This document shows, in pieces, positions 55,645 to 64,000 of a stretch of 64,000 nt of DNA. The stretch comes from Gardnerella swidsinskii (lineage in GTDB: Bacteria > Actinomycetota > Actinomycetes > Actinomycetales > Bifidobacteriaceae): the NCBI RefSeq assembly GCF_003397705.1, contig NZ_QJVB01000001.1:310001-374000 (forward strand), read 5' to 3'. Made by a program: the position numbers and the translations under genes. Each line of letters begins with the position of its first letter. Position 1 is the first letter of the stretch. Below the pieces are notes generated by a model. The model did no database searches. It saw only the letters and a list, made by a program, of their open reading frames with translations, and was not told where the DNA came from.

Positions 55645-58101
55645 ATGAATAATCAAGATTTTGCAAAGCCAAAAGCGGCAGAACGCATACCGTCGACGCG
55701 TGAATTCCATGGCGACACTTATATAGACGAATATGCTTGGATGAAAGATCGCAATAATCCTAAGCTTATGGAATACATCAATAGTCAAAATGCTTATACT
55801 GAACAGCGTGTAAAGCACTTAGAAAACTTGCGTTCTACATTATTTGACGAGTTGCGCTCAAGAGTTCAAGAAACAGACATGTCTGTTCCTGTGCGCATGA
55901 ATAATTACTGGTATTACGTGCGCACTGAAAAAGGCAAACAATACGCTGTGCAATGCCGTATGAAAGTCAAAAATAGTGACGATTGGAATCCGCCAACTAT
56001 CGACAATTCTGCAAAACCTGGCACAACTGATGGTGAAGAAATTTTATTTGATGCAAACCTTGAATCTGAGCACTCTGGTGGCAAGTTCTTTAGAGTCGGT
56101 GGAATGGATTTGAGTACCGACGGTTTGAGAATGCTGTACGGTGTCGACACTCAAGGCGATGAACGCTTTAACTATTTTATTCGTGACTTTTCTACAAAAA
56201 CATGTTCTTGGTTGCAGTTAGAAGAATCGTGGGAAAATCTTGCTTCTGCTTCACTTTCTCCAGATGGAAAATGGGTGTTTTATGTAAAGCTTGATGATGC
56301 TTGGCGTCCTTATCAAGTTTGGAGGCATAAGGTTGGCACTAGCGTTTCTAATGATGTAAAAGTTTTTGAAGAAACTGACGAGCGATTTTTTGTTGACGTG
56401 TATGAAAGTTTTGACGAACGATACATGATGATCAGCAGTAGTTCAAAGACTACGTCGCGCGTGCTTATGCTTCCTTTGAGCAATCCTGAAGGCGAATTCA
56501 GCATGGTTATTGAGCCGGTTGAGGGGGTGGAATACGATATTTCTTTCGCTTGCTTTGAGAATGCTGGCGAAAATGGTGAAGATATTCCAATTGCGATTGT
56601 GTGCCATAACGCTAAAAATCCTAATTTTGAAATTGACATTATTGATATGAGAGGAAATTCCGGCAAGTTTGATGAGCATATAACGTATAAGCTTTCGGAT
56701 GGAGTATGTGTTGCGTCGGGTTCTCCTTATGGTTGCGAGCAGGGAGATGCTTGGCAACAAGGTGCTGGAAGTGAGCCTATTACAAAGCCTTATAATTCGC
56801 CTCAAAATCCTGAAATATTGCAAAATGCAGTTGGATTGAGCATAAGCGGATTGTCAATGTACAAAAATTATGTGGCACTAGCTTATCGTTCTCAAGGTTT
56901 GCCGCATTTGGCTGTAATGAGCAAGAAGCGCGCTGTTGAAGATTTTTTGCAAGCAAAACCGTGGCGTTTTTGCGAAGTGCGACCGCTTTCTTCCCAGCTT
57001 GCGAATCAATTTACGGATCAACTTTCTTCTCAACTTGCGGATCAAGCGCAAGCCGAACCACGTGCTGCGCTCGCAAATATTTCACAAGAAGAAATCAACA
57101 ATAATCGCCTATTGAGTATTTCTATGACTGGAAATCCTTCGTACGAAGCTCCGCGTATGCGTTACGCTTTTGGTAGTTATGCGACTTTAGGTCAACTTCG
57201 CGAGTTGGATCCTTTAACAGGCGAAGATGTGTTGCTCAAGCAAGGTAAAATTTTAGGTGAATTTAATGAGCGCAATTATGCTGAAAAGCGCGTTTGGATT
57301 ACTGCTCGAGATGGTGAGCGTGTGCCAGTGTCTCTTGTGTGGCGTCCGGATAAAATTTCTCAAACTGACTCAATGTTTATTACTGGTTATGGAGCGTATG
57401 AAGTTAGTTCAGACCCTACTTTTTCTGTCGGTCGCTTGAGTTTGCTGGATCGCGGCGTGTTATATGCGCAAGTGCATGTGCGAGGTGGCGGCGAAATGGG
57501 TCGTGCGTGGTATGAACAGGGTAGGCGCGTTAATAAAAAGCATACTTTTGAAGATTTTGTTGATGCCACGCGTGCTTTGCAAAATGCTGGTTTTGCTTCC
57601 GCTTGCCATACTGTTGCAAACGGTGGTTCAGCAGGAGGCTTGCTTATGGGTGCTATAGCAAATATGGCTCCGGAATGTTATGCAGGAATTGAAGCAGACG
57701 TGCCTTTTGTAGATGCCCTTACGTCTATGCTCGACTCTTCTTTGCCGCTTACTGTAACAGAGTGGGATGAGTGGGGCAATCCGCTCGATGATCCTGAAGC
57801 TTATGCTTATATGAAATCGTATACTCCTTACGAAAATGTGCCTTGCGTAAAAACGGAAGATGGTCGCAAAAAGTTAGCTGATTTTCCGAAAATCTTAATC
57901 ACGTCCTCTATTCACGACACGCGCGTGCTTGTTACGGAACCTTTAAAATGGCTCGCTAAATTGCAAGCTTCTGGAGTTGACGCAATTGCTCGTATTGAAA
58001 CTGACGGTGGTCACGGTGGCACTTCTGGCAGGTACAGGCAATGGCAGGAGTTAGCTTATGAAAACGCATGGTGCCTGCATGTTATGGGTATAAACAGTTA
58101 G
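55645..58101 (+). CDS. S9-family prolyl oligopeptidase / oligopeptidase B-like
   Basis: 818 residues from ATG 55645 (AGAGGTG upstream; ATG 55621 has no RBS). An N-terminal beta-propeller precedes the alpha/beta-hydrolase, with nucleophile Ser662 in NGGSAGGLLMGA, the Asp in SSIHDTRVLV and the His in DGGHGGTSG. A Gln/Ser/Ala-rich insert (about residues 445-480) interrupts the propeller. It cleaves short peptides, probably in the cytoplasm as no signal peptide is seen. It is the sole gene of its unit. Confidence 0.93.
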   Translation: MNNQDFAKPKAAERIPSTREFHGDTYIDEYAWMKDRNNPKLMEYINSQNAYTEQRVKHLENLRSTLFDELRSRVQETDMSVPVRMNNYWYYVRTEKGKQYAVQCRMKVKNSDDWNPPTIDNSAKPGTTDGEEILFDANLESEHSGGKFFRVGGMDLSTDGLRMLYGVDTQGDERFNYFIRDFSTKTCSWLQLEESWENLASASLSPDGKWVFYVKLDDAWRPYQVWRHKVGTSVSNDVKVFEETDERFFVDVYESFDERYMMISSSSKTTSRVLMLPLSNPEGEFSMVIEPVEGVEYDISFACFENAGENGEDIPIAIVCHNAKNPNFEIDIIDMRGNSGKFDEHITYKLSDGVCVASGSPYGCEQGDAWQQGAGSEPITKPYNSPQNPEILQNAVGLSISGLSMYKNYVALAYRSQGLPHLAVMSKKRAVEDFLQAKPWRFCEVRPLSSQLANQFTDQLSSQLADQAQAEPRAALANISQEEINNNRLLSISMTGNPSYEAPRMRYAFGSYATLGQLRELDPLTGEDVLLKQGKILGEFNERNYAEKRVWITARDGERVPVSLVWRPDKISQTDSMFITGYGAYEVSSDPTFSVGRLSLLDRGVLYAQVHVRGGGEMGRAWYEQGRRVNKKHTFEDFVDATRALQNAGFASACHTVANGGSAGGLLMGAIANMAPECYAGIEADVPFVDALTSMLDSSLPLTVTEWDEWGNPLDDPEAYAYMKSYTPYENVPCVKTEDGRKKLADFPKILITSSIHDTRVLVTEPLKWLAKLQASGVDAIARIETDGGHGGTSGRYRQWQELAYENAWCLHVMGINS

Positions 58102-58103
58102 TT

Positions 58104-58149
58104 GGAAGCGGCAGAAACTTTACTGCGTTGTAAAGTAAATGTCGTTTCC
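58104..58149 (+). promoter_or_regulatory. Stem-loop after the S9 peptidase gene
   Basis: GGAAGCGGCA (58104-58113) pairs with TGTCGTTTCC (58140-58149) with two G-U pairs, and ACTTTAC with GTAAAGT inside. No T-run follows, so a terminator is not certain. Confidence 0.5.
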
Positions 58150-58182
58150 ACGCCTTTCGTGATATCATGGGTCAAGTGATGT

Positions 58183-58221
58183 GCGTTTTTCGCTTGCGTT
58201 TTTCGTTTGCGTTTGTGCTCA
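58183..58221 (+). repeat. Three 13-bp direct repeats upstream of the Crp/Fnr gene
   Basis: GCGTTTTTCGCTT (58183), GCGTTTTTCGTTT (58196) and GCGTTTGTGCTCA (58209) lie head to tail, 60 nt before the gene. Only the first two are near-identical. They may be operator or promoter elements. Confidence 0.55.
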
Positions 58222-58283
58222 TTTACATACAGGTAGTTCAATGGAGATATCTACTTATTGCTTAATGAAGGGGTAGAGCAGCA

Positions 58284-58994
58284 ATGGCAACACTCAACGT
58301 TGACAGCGATGAATTTTCACTGCAACATACCGCATTGTTTAAGCAAGTTCCAGCTGATCAAGTAAAAGAATTGATGCAGTATTTACAAGAATCAACATTT
58401 AAAAAAGGTTCTGCAATTTTTAATGAAGGCGATACTGACCATCGAATGTACTTGCTTGAGCGTGGAAGAGTAAAATTAGTTCGTCATTCAAACGACAATC
58501 GTGTGCAATTGTTAAGTATTCACACTCCTGGCGAAATTCTAGGCGAAATTCCCGTTTTTGACCCTAGCGGCGGTCCTCGTACAGCTTCAGCAATATCTAT
58601 TACCAACAATACTAGAGTTTTATGGCTAGAAAATGACGTGTTATTCCATTGGTTAAACAATCACCCTAGTGTTGCAGTAGATATGCTTCAAGTGCTTGCA
58701 GCGCGCATGCGAGCAAATAATGAGCGAATTTCCGATTTAGTTTTTATGGATGTTCCTGCTCGTTTAGCAAAGACTTTGCTGAATTTAGCTTCAAGATTTG
58801 GTGAGCCTATGAGCGATGGCTTGCTTGTTCCGCATGATTTAACGCAAGAAGAGCTTGCGCAACTTGTTGGCTCGTCACGCGAAACAGTTAACAAAGCGCT
58901 TATGGATTTTGCAAACAGGGGTTGGATTATGCGCCAAGGCAGGTCAATTATTATCTACAAGCCTGGCATGCTTATTCGTCGAGCTGAACGTTAA
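58284..58994 (+). CDS. Crp/Fnr-family regulator (GlxR-like)
   Basis: 236 residues. The N-terminal cyclic-nucleotide-type beta-barrel has GDTDHRMYLLERGRVKLVRHS and LGEIPVFDPSGGPRTASA, and the C-terminal winged helix has TQEELAQLVGSSRETVNKAL with recognition helix SRETVNKAL. It resembles the actinobacterial GlxR/Crp group, which binds TGTGA-N6-TCACA; such a site lies before adhE at 10491-10506. The RBS AAGGGG is good. Confidence 0.93.
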   Translation: MATLNVDSDEFSLQHTALFKQVPADQVKELMQYLQESTFKKGSAIFNEGDTDHRMYLLERGRVKLVRHSNDNRVQLLSIHTPGEILGEIPVFDPSGGPRTASAISITNNTRVLWLENDVLFHWLNNHPSVAVDMLQVLAARMRANNERISDLVFMDVPARLAKTLLNLASRFGEPMSDGLLVPHDLTQEELAQLVGSSRETVNKALMDFANRGWIMRQGRSIIIYKPGMLIRRAER

Positions 58995-59052
58995 AATGCG
59001 AATGTTTATGATGTCAGTTTTCAAGTAGAGGCAAACCTTTAAAATAGTACGC

Positions 59053-61374
59053 ATGCCGAAAAAGAATTCACTGACTGTTCGCCGTGTGTTAGCACTGTTC
59101 CTTACCTACATCACTTTGTGTGTTGCAGGAGGTATTGCAGCAAGTATTATGTTTGTTCCTGGCGTAATGAGCGTGAATAGTGTAGTGAAAACAGTAGTGC
59201 CTTCACTTCGCGTTGACGGCATCGATTTTGATGTTACCGCGTTGCCGCAAAAATCGCGACTTTACGCTTCTGATGGCAAAACTATTATTGCAACTTTTTA
59301 TGCTCAAAATCGCACTGTAGTGCCGCTTCGACGCATATCGCAATATATGCAGCGAGCAATGGTTGCTCGTGAAGACCGTCGATTCTTTGAGCATTCCGGC
59401 GTAGATATGCAAGGTGTTATTCGCGCATTCGTGCAAACATTCGTTAAAAAGGGAGATATGCAAGGTGGCTCTTCCTTAACTCAGCAATATGTAAAAAATG
59501 TGCTTATGATTAAAGCTCGCGAAAATAACGATCCTTTAGCTGAGTATCACGCTTCTGAAGGCACTATTGCACGTAAATTACGCGAAATGCTTATTGCAAT
59601 TCAAATGGAGAAAAAATACTCTAAACTTGAGATTTTGCAGGGATATTTAAATATTGCGCAGTTCGGTAGCAATAATATTTACGGCGTAGAAACTGCAGCT
59701 CATCGCTACTTCAATACGAGTGCTGCAAAACTTAATCTTGTGCAATCGGCAACTATTGCTGCAATTACAAAGAATCCTTCGCGTTACGATCCTTCTATTG
59801 AAGCAAATCAGCCTGAAGCGCAAAAGCAGCGCAATATTGTGCTTGATTTAATGCTTCGTCAAGGTTTTATTACTAAGAGCGAGCATGATTCCGCTGTTGC
59901 TATTCCTCTTAAAAGCACTCTTAACATACAGAGGGAAGTCTCTAAGATTGGATGCCAGGCTGCAGGAGATGCAGCATTCTTCTGCGATTATGTGACGAAG
60001 AAAATTTTGCACTCTCGCGAGTTTGGTAAAACTGCTGCCATGCGCGAGAAGTTGCTTACTGAGGGTGGTCTTGATATTTACACAACTATGGATTTGCGTG
60101 CTAGTAAGGCTGCTATGAAAGCTGCTAGGGATACGATTCCTGTAAATGATAAGAGCGGTTTTGAGGTTTCAATTGCGGCAATTAAGCCTGGAACTGGTGA
60201 AGTTTTGGCGTTTGGTAGCAATCGTATTTATGATGCTACGGATGCTGCAAAATCAGATCCTACGCATACGGCTTTGAACTACGCTGTCGATGAACGAGAT
60301 GGTGGCGGTCTCGGTTGGCAAATTGGTTCTACTTGGAAGCCAATTAATATGGTTGCGTGGATGCTTGCTGGAAAGTCAATTAATCAGCCTCTTCGCACTT
60401 CTATGCTTTATAATAATGCTGATTTTAATTGCAGCAAATTCCGCGGAGTTGGTAGTTGGTCAGTTCAAAACTCTGGTGGTGGCACAACTAATCCGGAAAC
60501 TCCTTTGCAAGGTCTTGTGCGCTCGCATAACACCACTCAGGCTTCTATGGCTCAGCAAATTAAGCTGTGTTCAATCGCGGATGCTGCTCGCATACTTGGC
60601 TACCACAATTCGCCTCTTGGTCAGGAAAGCGTGTATTCTGCTAACTCGCTTAATCCGCCTATGACGATTGGTTCTGTGCAAGCTTCGCCTTTAACTGTGG
60701 CGAATGTGTATGCAACTATTGGTGCTGATGGCGTGGCATGTGATCCTATTGCTATTAAGCGAGTTGTTGACAAAAACGGTAAGCGTTTGAAAGTTCCTAG
60801 TGCGCATTGCCATCAAGCAATTCCAAAGGGAATCGCTCAAACTGCTGCTTATGCGCTGAATCAGGGTGTTGTGCAACCTGGTGGCGAGGCTTCAACTACA
60901 CAACTTGATGGCGGTCGCAAGACTTTCGCAAAAACTGGTACTAACGAGCAGTACTACATGACTACAGCTGGTTTTGTGCCGTATCAAGTTGCTTCGTTTG
61001 TGGCAGTTGGTAACGCTGAATCACAGAAAAGCTTTAATGGCATGACTATTAACGGTCGCACAATGGCAGCTTGGTACGGTATGTATATTGCAACCCCAGC
61101 GTGGAAACAGTTTATGAACGACTATTTGAAAGCTGCTAACATTCCTGTTGACAACGATTATGGCAAGCCTGATCCAAAGTATACTGCCGGTGGAACTCTG
61201 CCCGGCACGCCTAAAAATACTGTTAAAACTGATCAGCAGAAGCGAGATGAAGACGCCAGAAAGCAGGCAGCACAAGAACAGCAGGAAGAAGCTAAGACGC
61301 AAAAGAACACGCAAGATCAGTACGGCACTGCTCGCCGCGACGACTATGGTGATTCAGAAACTGATAATTACTAA
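59053..61374 (+). CDS. Class A penicillin-binding protein
   Basis: 773 residues. The N-terminal membrane helix (about residues 11-35) precedes the GT51 glycosyltransferase (Glu107 in REDRRFFEHSGVD and GGSSLTQQYVKN) and the transpeptidase with nucleophile Ser426 (STWK), Ser491 of the SxN motif and Lys627TGT. A Lys/Glu/Gln-rich tail ends it. It polymerises and crosslinks peptidoglycan, working beside the L,D-transpeptidase. The start follows the regulator gene after 58 nt. Confidence 0.96.
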   Translation: MPKKNSLTVRRVLALFLTYITLCVAGGIAASIMFVPGVMSVNSVVKTVVPSLRVDGIDFDVTALPQKSRLYASDGKTIIATFYAQNRTVVPLRRISQYMQRAMVAREDRRFFEHSGVDMQGVIRAFVQTFVKKGDMQGGSSLTQQYVKNVLMIKARENNDPLAEYHASEGTIARKLREMLIAIQMEKKYSKLEILQGYLNIAQFGSNNIYGVETAAHRYFNTSAAKLNLVQSATIAAITKNPSRYDPSIEANQPEAQKQRNIVLDLMLRQGFITKSEHDSAVAIPLKSTLNIQREVSKIGCQAAGDAAFFCDYVTKKILHSREFGKTAAMREKLLTEGGLDIYTTMDLRASKAAMKAARDTIPVNDKSGFEVSIAAIKPGTGEVLAFGSNRIYDATDAAKSDPTHTALNYAVDERDGGGLGWQIGSTWKPINMVAWMLAGKSINQPLRTSMLYNNADFNCSKFRGVGSWSVQNSGGGTTNPETPLQGLVRSHNTTQASMAQQIKLCSIADAARILGYHNSPLGQESVYSANSLNPPMTIGSVQASPLTVANVYATIGADGVACDPIAIKRVVDKNGKRLKVPSAHCHQAIPKGIAQTAAYALNQGVVQPGGEASTTQLDGGRKTFAKTGTNEQYYMTTAGFVPYQVASFVAVGNAESQKSFNGMTINGRTMAAWYGMYIATPAWKQFMNDYLKAANIPVDNDYGKPDPKYTAGGTLPGTPKNTVKTDQQKRDEDARKQAAQEQQEEAKTQKNTQDQYGTARRDDYGDSETDNY

Positions 61375-61451
61375 ATGGTATTTGTTAACTCGTAATTGCT
61401 AGTTAACTTACTAAATACTAAGTTGTTTTGTGCTGTTCCTTATACAAATAA

Positions 61452-61491
61452 ACCCTTACTTATGCTACTTGATTGTGAGCAAAGTAAGGGT
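61452..61491. terminator. Bidirectional terminator between the PBP gene and pyrD
   Basis: ACCCTTACTT (61452-61461) pairs with AAGTAAGGGT (61482-61491), with T-rich flanks on both strands (CATTTTT on plus, TTTATTT on minus). Confidence 0.85.
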
Positions 61492-61517
61492 CATTTTTAG
61501 CGCAAATACGCACTGTG

Positions 61518-62708
61518 CTAGTTCAAATCCGCACCAACTGCGTCTGCAACATGCTCAAAGCCGTCGCGCTTCAAAAGATCCGCAAGTCCGCGTTTCAGCG
61601 TCGTAATTTGTTGCGGTCCTCTGTACATAAGTGACGTAATAAACATAACCAAGTCAGCGCCTGAGCGAATCTTCTCATATGCTTGCTTTGGCGTAAATAC
61701 TCCGCCAATGCCTGCAATAGCAAAACGTTCACCAAAAGCTTTGCGCGTGCGTCGAATAAGATCGTTGCTTGCGCTGTAGGTAGGACCTCCAGAAAGTGCT
61801 CCTTGCCAATCTTCCGGAACATCAAGTCCTGCGCGATTCTTTTGCAAGTTTGCAATACTTACTCCGTCAACTTTATGTTCGGCAAGTACGTCAAGCAGAG
61901 ATTTGAACTGTTCCCAACCGCCGTGTAAATTAAGCGGCATCTTAACTAACGTTGGCTGAGGTCGCTTAATAGTGTCAAGATCAGTGAATAATTTGTCAAG
62001 TGCTTCCGGCTGACTAAATGGTTCACCCACACGCGTGTTCGGGCATGAAATATTTACTTCAATTATTGAGCTTTTTCCGGCTGCACGTTCCATAGAAATA
62101 TGGTAGTCTTCAATTCCTTCTTCCAAGTCGCCAACTAAGTCGTCGTTTGTGCGCGCAATAGAAATAGACATATTCATAGATGTTGCGTGCGTCCAAGCTT
62201 TCTCGGCTCGTGCAACAACGGCTTCGCTGCCATCGTTTGCTAGTCCTGCGTGTACAAGAATAGAGTCATATTCTGGAAGGCGATGATACCAAGGTTTTTG
62301 ATTTCCTTCGCATGGTCGGCTTGTGGTAGAGCCAACTGTTTCAAATCCAAAGCCGGCGTTGTCTAGCACGGTTGCCATTTGGCAATTTTTATCTAGTCCT
62401 GCACTTAAGCCAAACGGGTTTGCAAAATTCACACCCATAACGTTAGTTTCTAGCACCGGGTCTGTGTAGTTAAGCATTTCGCGAAGAAGCCACATTAACC
62501 CAGGAGTGCGCTCGCTAAATTTGCAAAAATTAATCATGCGATCATGCGCTTCGTCTGGAGGAATGTTAAAAACGAAATGCGGTTTAATAATGTGTTTGTA
62601 TGAGAATGTAAAAAGGTCTGTCGTTGTTTTATTGACGACATTGTGCAATGAGTGTTCAGAAACGTAATACATATTTATATAGTAGGGCATTATTGTTATA
62701 TACGCCAT
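61518..62708 (-). CDS. pyrD: Dihydroorotate dehydrogenase, class 2-like with a Cys base
   Basis: 396 residues; later Met codons could be the true start. FVFNIPPDEAHDRMI, ANPFGLSAGLDKN, ETVGSTTSRP and GIGGVFTPKQAYEKI match class 2 (quinone-dependent) enzymes that oxidise dihydroorotate to orotate in UMP synthesis. However, the active-site loop reads VNISCPNTR with Cys222, where class 2 enzymes normally have Ser (VNISSPNT); Cys is usual in class 1. No N-terminal membrane helix is evident. No other pyr gene is nearby. Confidence 0.92.
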   Translation of the reverse strand: MAYITIMPYYINMYYVSEHSLHNVVNKTTTDLFTFSYKHIIKPHFVFNIPPDEAHDRMINFCKFSERTPGLMWLLREMLNYTDPVLETNVMGVNFANPFGLSAGLDKNCQMATVLDNAGFGFETVGSTTSRPCEGNQKPWYHRLPEYDSILVHAGLANDGSEAVVARAEKAWTHATSMNMSISIARTNDDLVGDLEEGIEDYHISMERAAGKSSIIEVNISCPNTRVGEPFSQPEALDKLFTDLDTIKRPQPTLVKMPLNLHGGWEQFKSLLDVLAEHKVDGVSIANLQKNRAGLDVPEDWQGALSGGPTYSASNDLIRRTRKAFGERFAIAGIGGVFTPKQAYEKIRSGADLVMFITSLMYRGPQQITTLKRGLADLLKRDGFEHVADAVGADLN

Positions 62709-62840
62709 TCCTTAGTGTATTTTGTGCGTTTTCTTCCTTAGTACGCGTTCGTTTTTGTGCGATTTTTCACAAAACCTGCTTTACTTGACAACAAAATGTG
62801 CGTTCTTTTCGTTTTAATGCCCTGAAACGCTCAATTACGT

Positions 62841-62869
62841 TTGTTTTTTGCGTTTACGTGTGCGATAAT
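62841..62869 (+). promoter_or_regulatory. Promoter of the DeoR gene, predicted leaderless
   Basis: TTGTTT (62841-62846), 17-nt spacer, extended TGC-GATAAT (62864-62869). The predicted start point, 6-7 nt on, coincides with the ATG at 62876, and there is no RBS. Confidence 0.6.
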
Positions 62870-62875
62870 GTTCGT

Positions 62876-63733
62876 ATGATTTCTTCACAGCGTCAACATT
62901 TGATTTTAAGTCGTCTCCGTACGCGCGGTGCTGTTCGCATTACTGCGCTTTCTAAAGAACTGAACGTTTCTGCTATGACGGTTCGCAGGGATATCGCAGA
63001 GCTTTCGGATCGTGGGCTTTTAAAGCGCGTTCACGGCGGTGCTGTAACGACTAATACTCTGCTTTCGGAGCCGCTGTTTTCTGTAAAGTCGCAAATGGAC
63101 ATTGGTTTGAAGGATGCGATTGCGCGTTTGGCTGTGGACTATGTTTCTCCTGGGGATGTGATTGCTATTGGCGGCGGTACCACTGCTTATGTGTTTGCGC
63201 AGCATTTGCTCGAGTCTCGCAGGGCTTCTGGCATTACGATTTTGACTAATTCGATTCCTGTTGCGGAGCTTGTGCAAGCTTTAGAGTCGAAGGATGTCGA
63301 GGTTATTGTTACCGGCGGCGTGATTACGCGTTCCAATTCGCTTGTTGGGCCTATTGCAGATAAAGTTGTTGCTTCTCTTCGTGTGAATACCGTTTTTCTT
63401 GGCACGCATTCTGTGTCTCTTCCTCGCGGATTCCTTATGCCAAATTCTTTGGAAGCTGCTACTGATATGGCGTTAATGGATATTGCGGATCGCACGATTA
63501 TTTTGACGGATCATACTAAATGGAGTTGTACGTCGCTTTCGCTATTTGCTCGTTTTGATCAGGTTGATACTGTTATTACCGACGATGGTTTGGATGCTGA
63601 TTCTCAGCTTCGCACGCGTGAGCTTGTAAAGGATTTGGTTTTGGCACCTGTTATTGACGAGCGAGATGTTCTTGATGCATCTAATGGTGACGATTTAGCG
63701 AATTCTGAAGATTCTGACGATTTGCTTGATTAG
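62876..63733 (+). CDS. DeoR-family transcriptional regulator
   Basis: 285 residues from ATG 62876; the longer frame from 62798 lacks an RBS. The N-terminal winged helix has SSQRQHLILSRLRTRGAVRI and SAMTVRRDIAELSDRGLLKRVHGGAV. The C-terminal sugar-phosphate sensing domain has DVIAIGGGTTAYVFAQ and VTGGVITRSNSLVGPIADKV. It probably represses a sugar operon. The three phased repeats downstream, before the next gene, are likely targets. Confidence 0.93.
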   Translation: MISSQRQHLILSRLRTRGAVRITALSKELNVSAMTVRRDIAELSDRGLLKRVHGGAVTTNTLLSEPLFSVKSQMDIGLKDAIARLAVDYVSPGDVIAIGGGTTAYVFAQHLLESRRASGITILTNSIPVAELVQALESKDVEVIVTGGVITRSNSLVGPIADKVVASLRVNTVFLGTHSVSLPRGFLMPNSLEAATDMALMDIADRTIILTDHTKWSCTSLSLFARFDQVDTVITDDGLDADSQLRTRELVKDLVLAPVIDERDVLDASNGDDLANSEDSDDLLD

Positions 63734-63782
63734 TATTTTGCAAGTATTTTTGCAAAGTTTGATTTTGCGCGCTGATGATTTT

Positions 63783-63818
63783 AATGCCCGAGTGAGTTAT
63801 TTACTCGGGCATTTTGTT
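63783..63818 (+). terminator. Terminator of the DeoR gene
   Basis: AATGCCCGAGT (63783-63793) pairs with ACTCGGGCATT (63803-63813), followed by TTGTT. Confidence 0.9.
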
Positions 63819-63843
63819 CTTGCTGTTTGGTTTGGTTTCAAGT

Positions 63844-63899
63844 GTGCCGATGTTTAAACAAATTTTGCTATGTTTAAATAAAGCGTGCCGATGGTTAAA
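63844..63899 (+). promoter_or_regulatory. Three phased operator-like repeats
   Basis: ATGTTTAAA at 63850, ATGTTTAAA at 63870 and ATGGTTAAA at 63891 are spaced 20 and 21 bp, two helical turns. The first and third are preceded by GTGCCG. This is the usual layout for DeoR-family operators. Confidence 0.6.
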
Positions 63900-63972
63900 T
63901 ATTGCGTTTTTTGTTGTTTTATAAGGCTGTTAGAGAAATCACAAAACTCAAACCTTAAAGAAAGCTGAAAAA

Positions 63973-64000
63973 ATGTTAAAAAAATCCAGTATATGGCGTG
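63973..64000 (+). CDS. Possible start of a downstream gene (cut by window edge)
   Basis: ATG 63973 opens MLKKSSIWR, which looks like the basic start of a signal peptide. It lies 74 nt after the operator-like repeats. Only 28 nt are visible and the RBS is weak (AAAG), so the identity is unknown. A sugar-binding lipoprotein would fit a DeoR target but is a guess. Confidence 0.3.

Noticed and set aside
58183-58221. Possible small CRISPR or tandem repeat array
   Set aside because: There are only three 13-bp units with no spacers, and no cas genes. A regulatory repeat is more likely.

Overview
The window looks like the chromosome of a low-GC member of the Bifidobacteriaceae, most likely Gardnerella. 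The evidence is the AT-rich intergenic DNA combined with actinobacterial and bifidobacterial traits: a fused AdhE, an LAxTG-type surface anchor with an actinobacterial TQxA thioester signature, the tiny bS22 (AURKAIP1/COX24-like) ribosomal protein, a GlxR-type Crp regulator and the gene order nusA-infB-rbfA-truB-ribF...radA. The genus is an inference from sequence character, not from a database match.

Layout. 1-9 kb: the 5' part of dinB (DNA polymerase IV, cut by the window edge), an EamA exporter, tRNA-Ser(GCU), a large wall-anchored candidate adhesin, a FrmR-like sensor, a YigZ protein, a repeat protein and MalQ. 9-10.2 kb: rplM-rpsI with a structured leader. 10.5-13.3 kb: adhE with a Rex/Crp-type operator on its proximal promoter. 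13.6-28.5 kb: the S10, spc and alpha ribosomal-protein clusters, running rpsJ to rplO, then secY-adk-infA-rpmJ-rpsM-rpsK-rpoA-rplQ. Several junctions carry stem-loops without a T-run. 28.5-31.1 kb: an Mbeg1-like hydrolase, truA and tRNA-Ser(CGA). 31.3-39.7 kb: a lipoprotein gene, then nusA, infB, rbfA, truB and ribF.

39.8-44.3 kb: a four-gene accessory block (ADP-ribosylglycohydrolase-like enzyme, PfkB kinase, NCS1 permease, cysteine hydrolase). It sits between ribF and radA and is flanked by two direct copies of the radA 3' end, which looks like an insertion scar. The permease frame is interrupted by an in-frame TAA in its first membrane segment. The gene content suggests uptake and breakdown of an N-glycosidic compound, loosely like E. 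coli yegTUV. This is the best candidate in the window for an undescribed system.

44.3-64 kb: radA, a membrane-anchored protein, bS22, rpiA, a 160-nt GC-rich folded element, rnhA with a long C-terminal extension, pgm, a lipid-kinase-like protein, an L,D-transpeptidase, an App1-like phosphatase, an S9 peptidase, a Crp/Fnr regulator, a class A penicillin-binding protein, a pyrD with Cys where class 2 enzymes have Ser, and a DeoR-family repressor. The DeoR gene is followed by three phased operator-like repeats in front of a gene that begins at the window edge.

The core is housekeeping (translation, cell wall, DNA repair, carbon metabolism). The novelty lies in the ribF-radA insertion, the surface protein, the 47.8-kb structured element and the regulatory DNA near adhE, crp and deoR.
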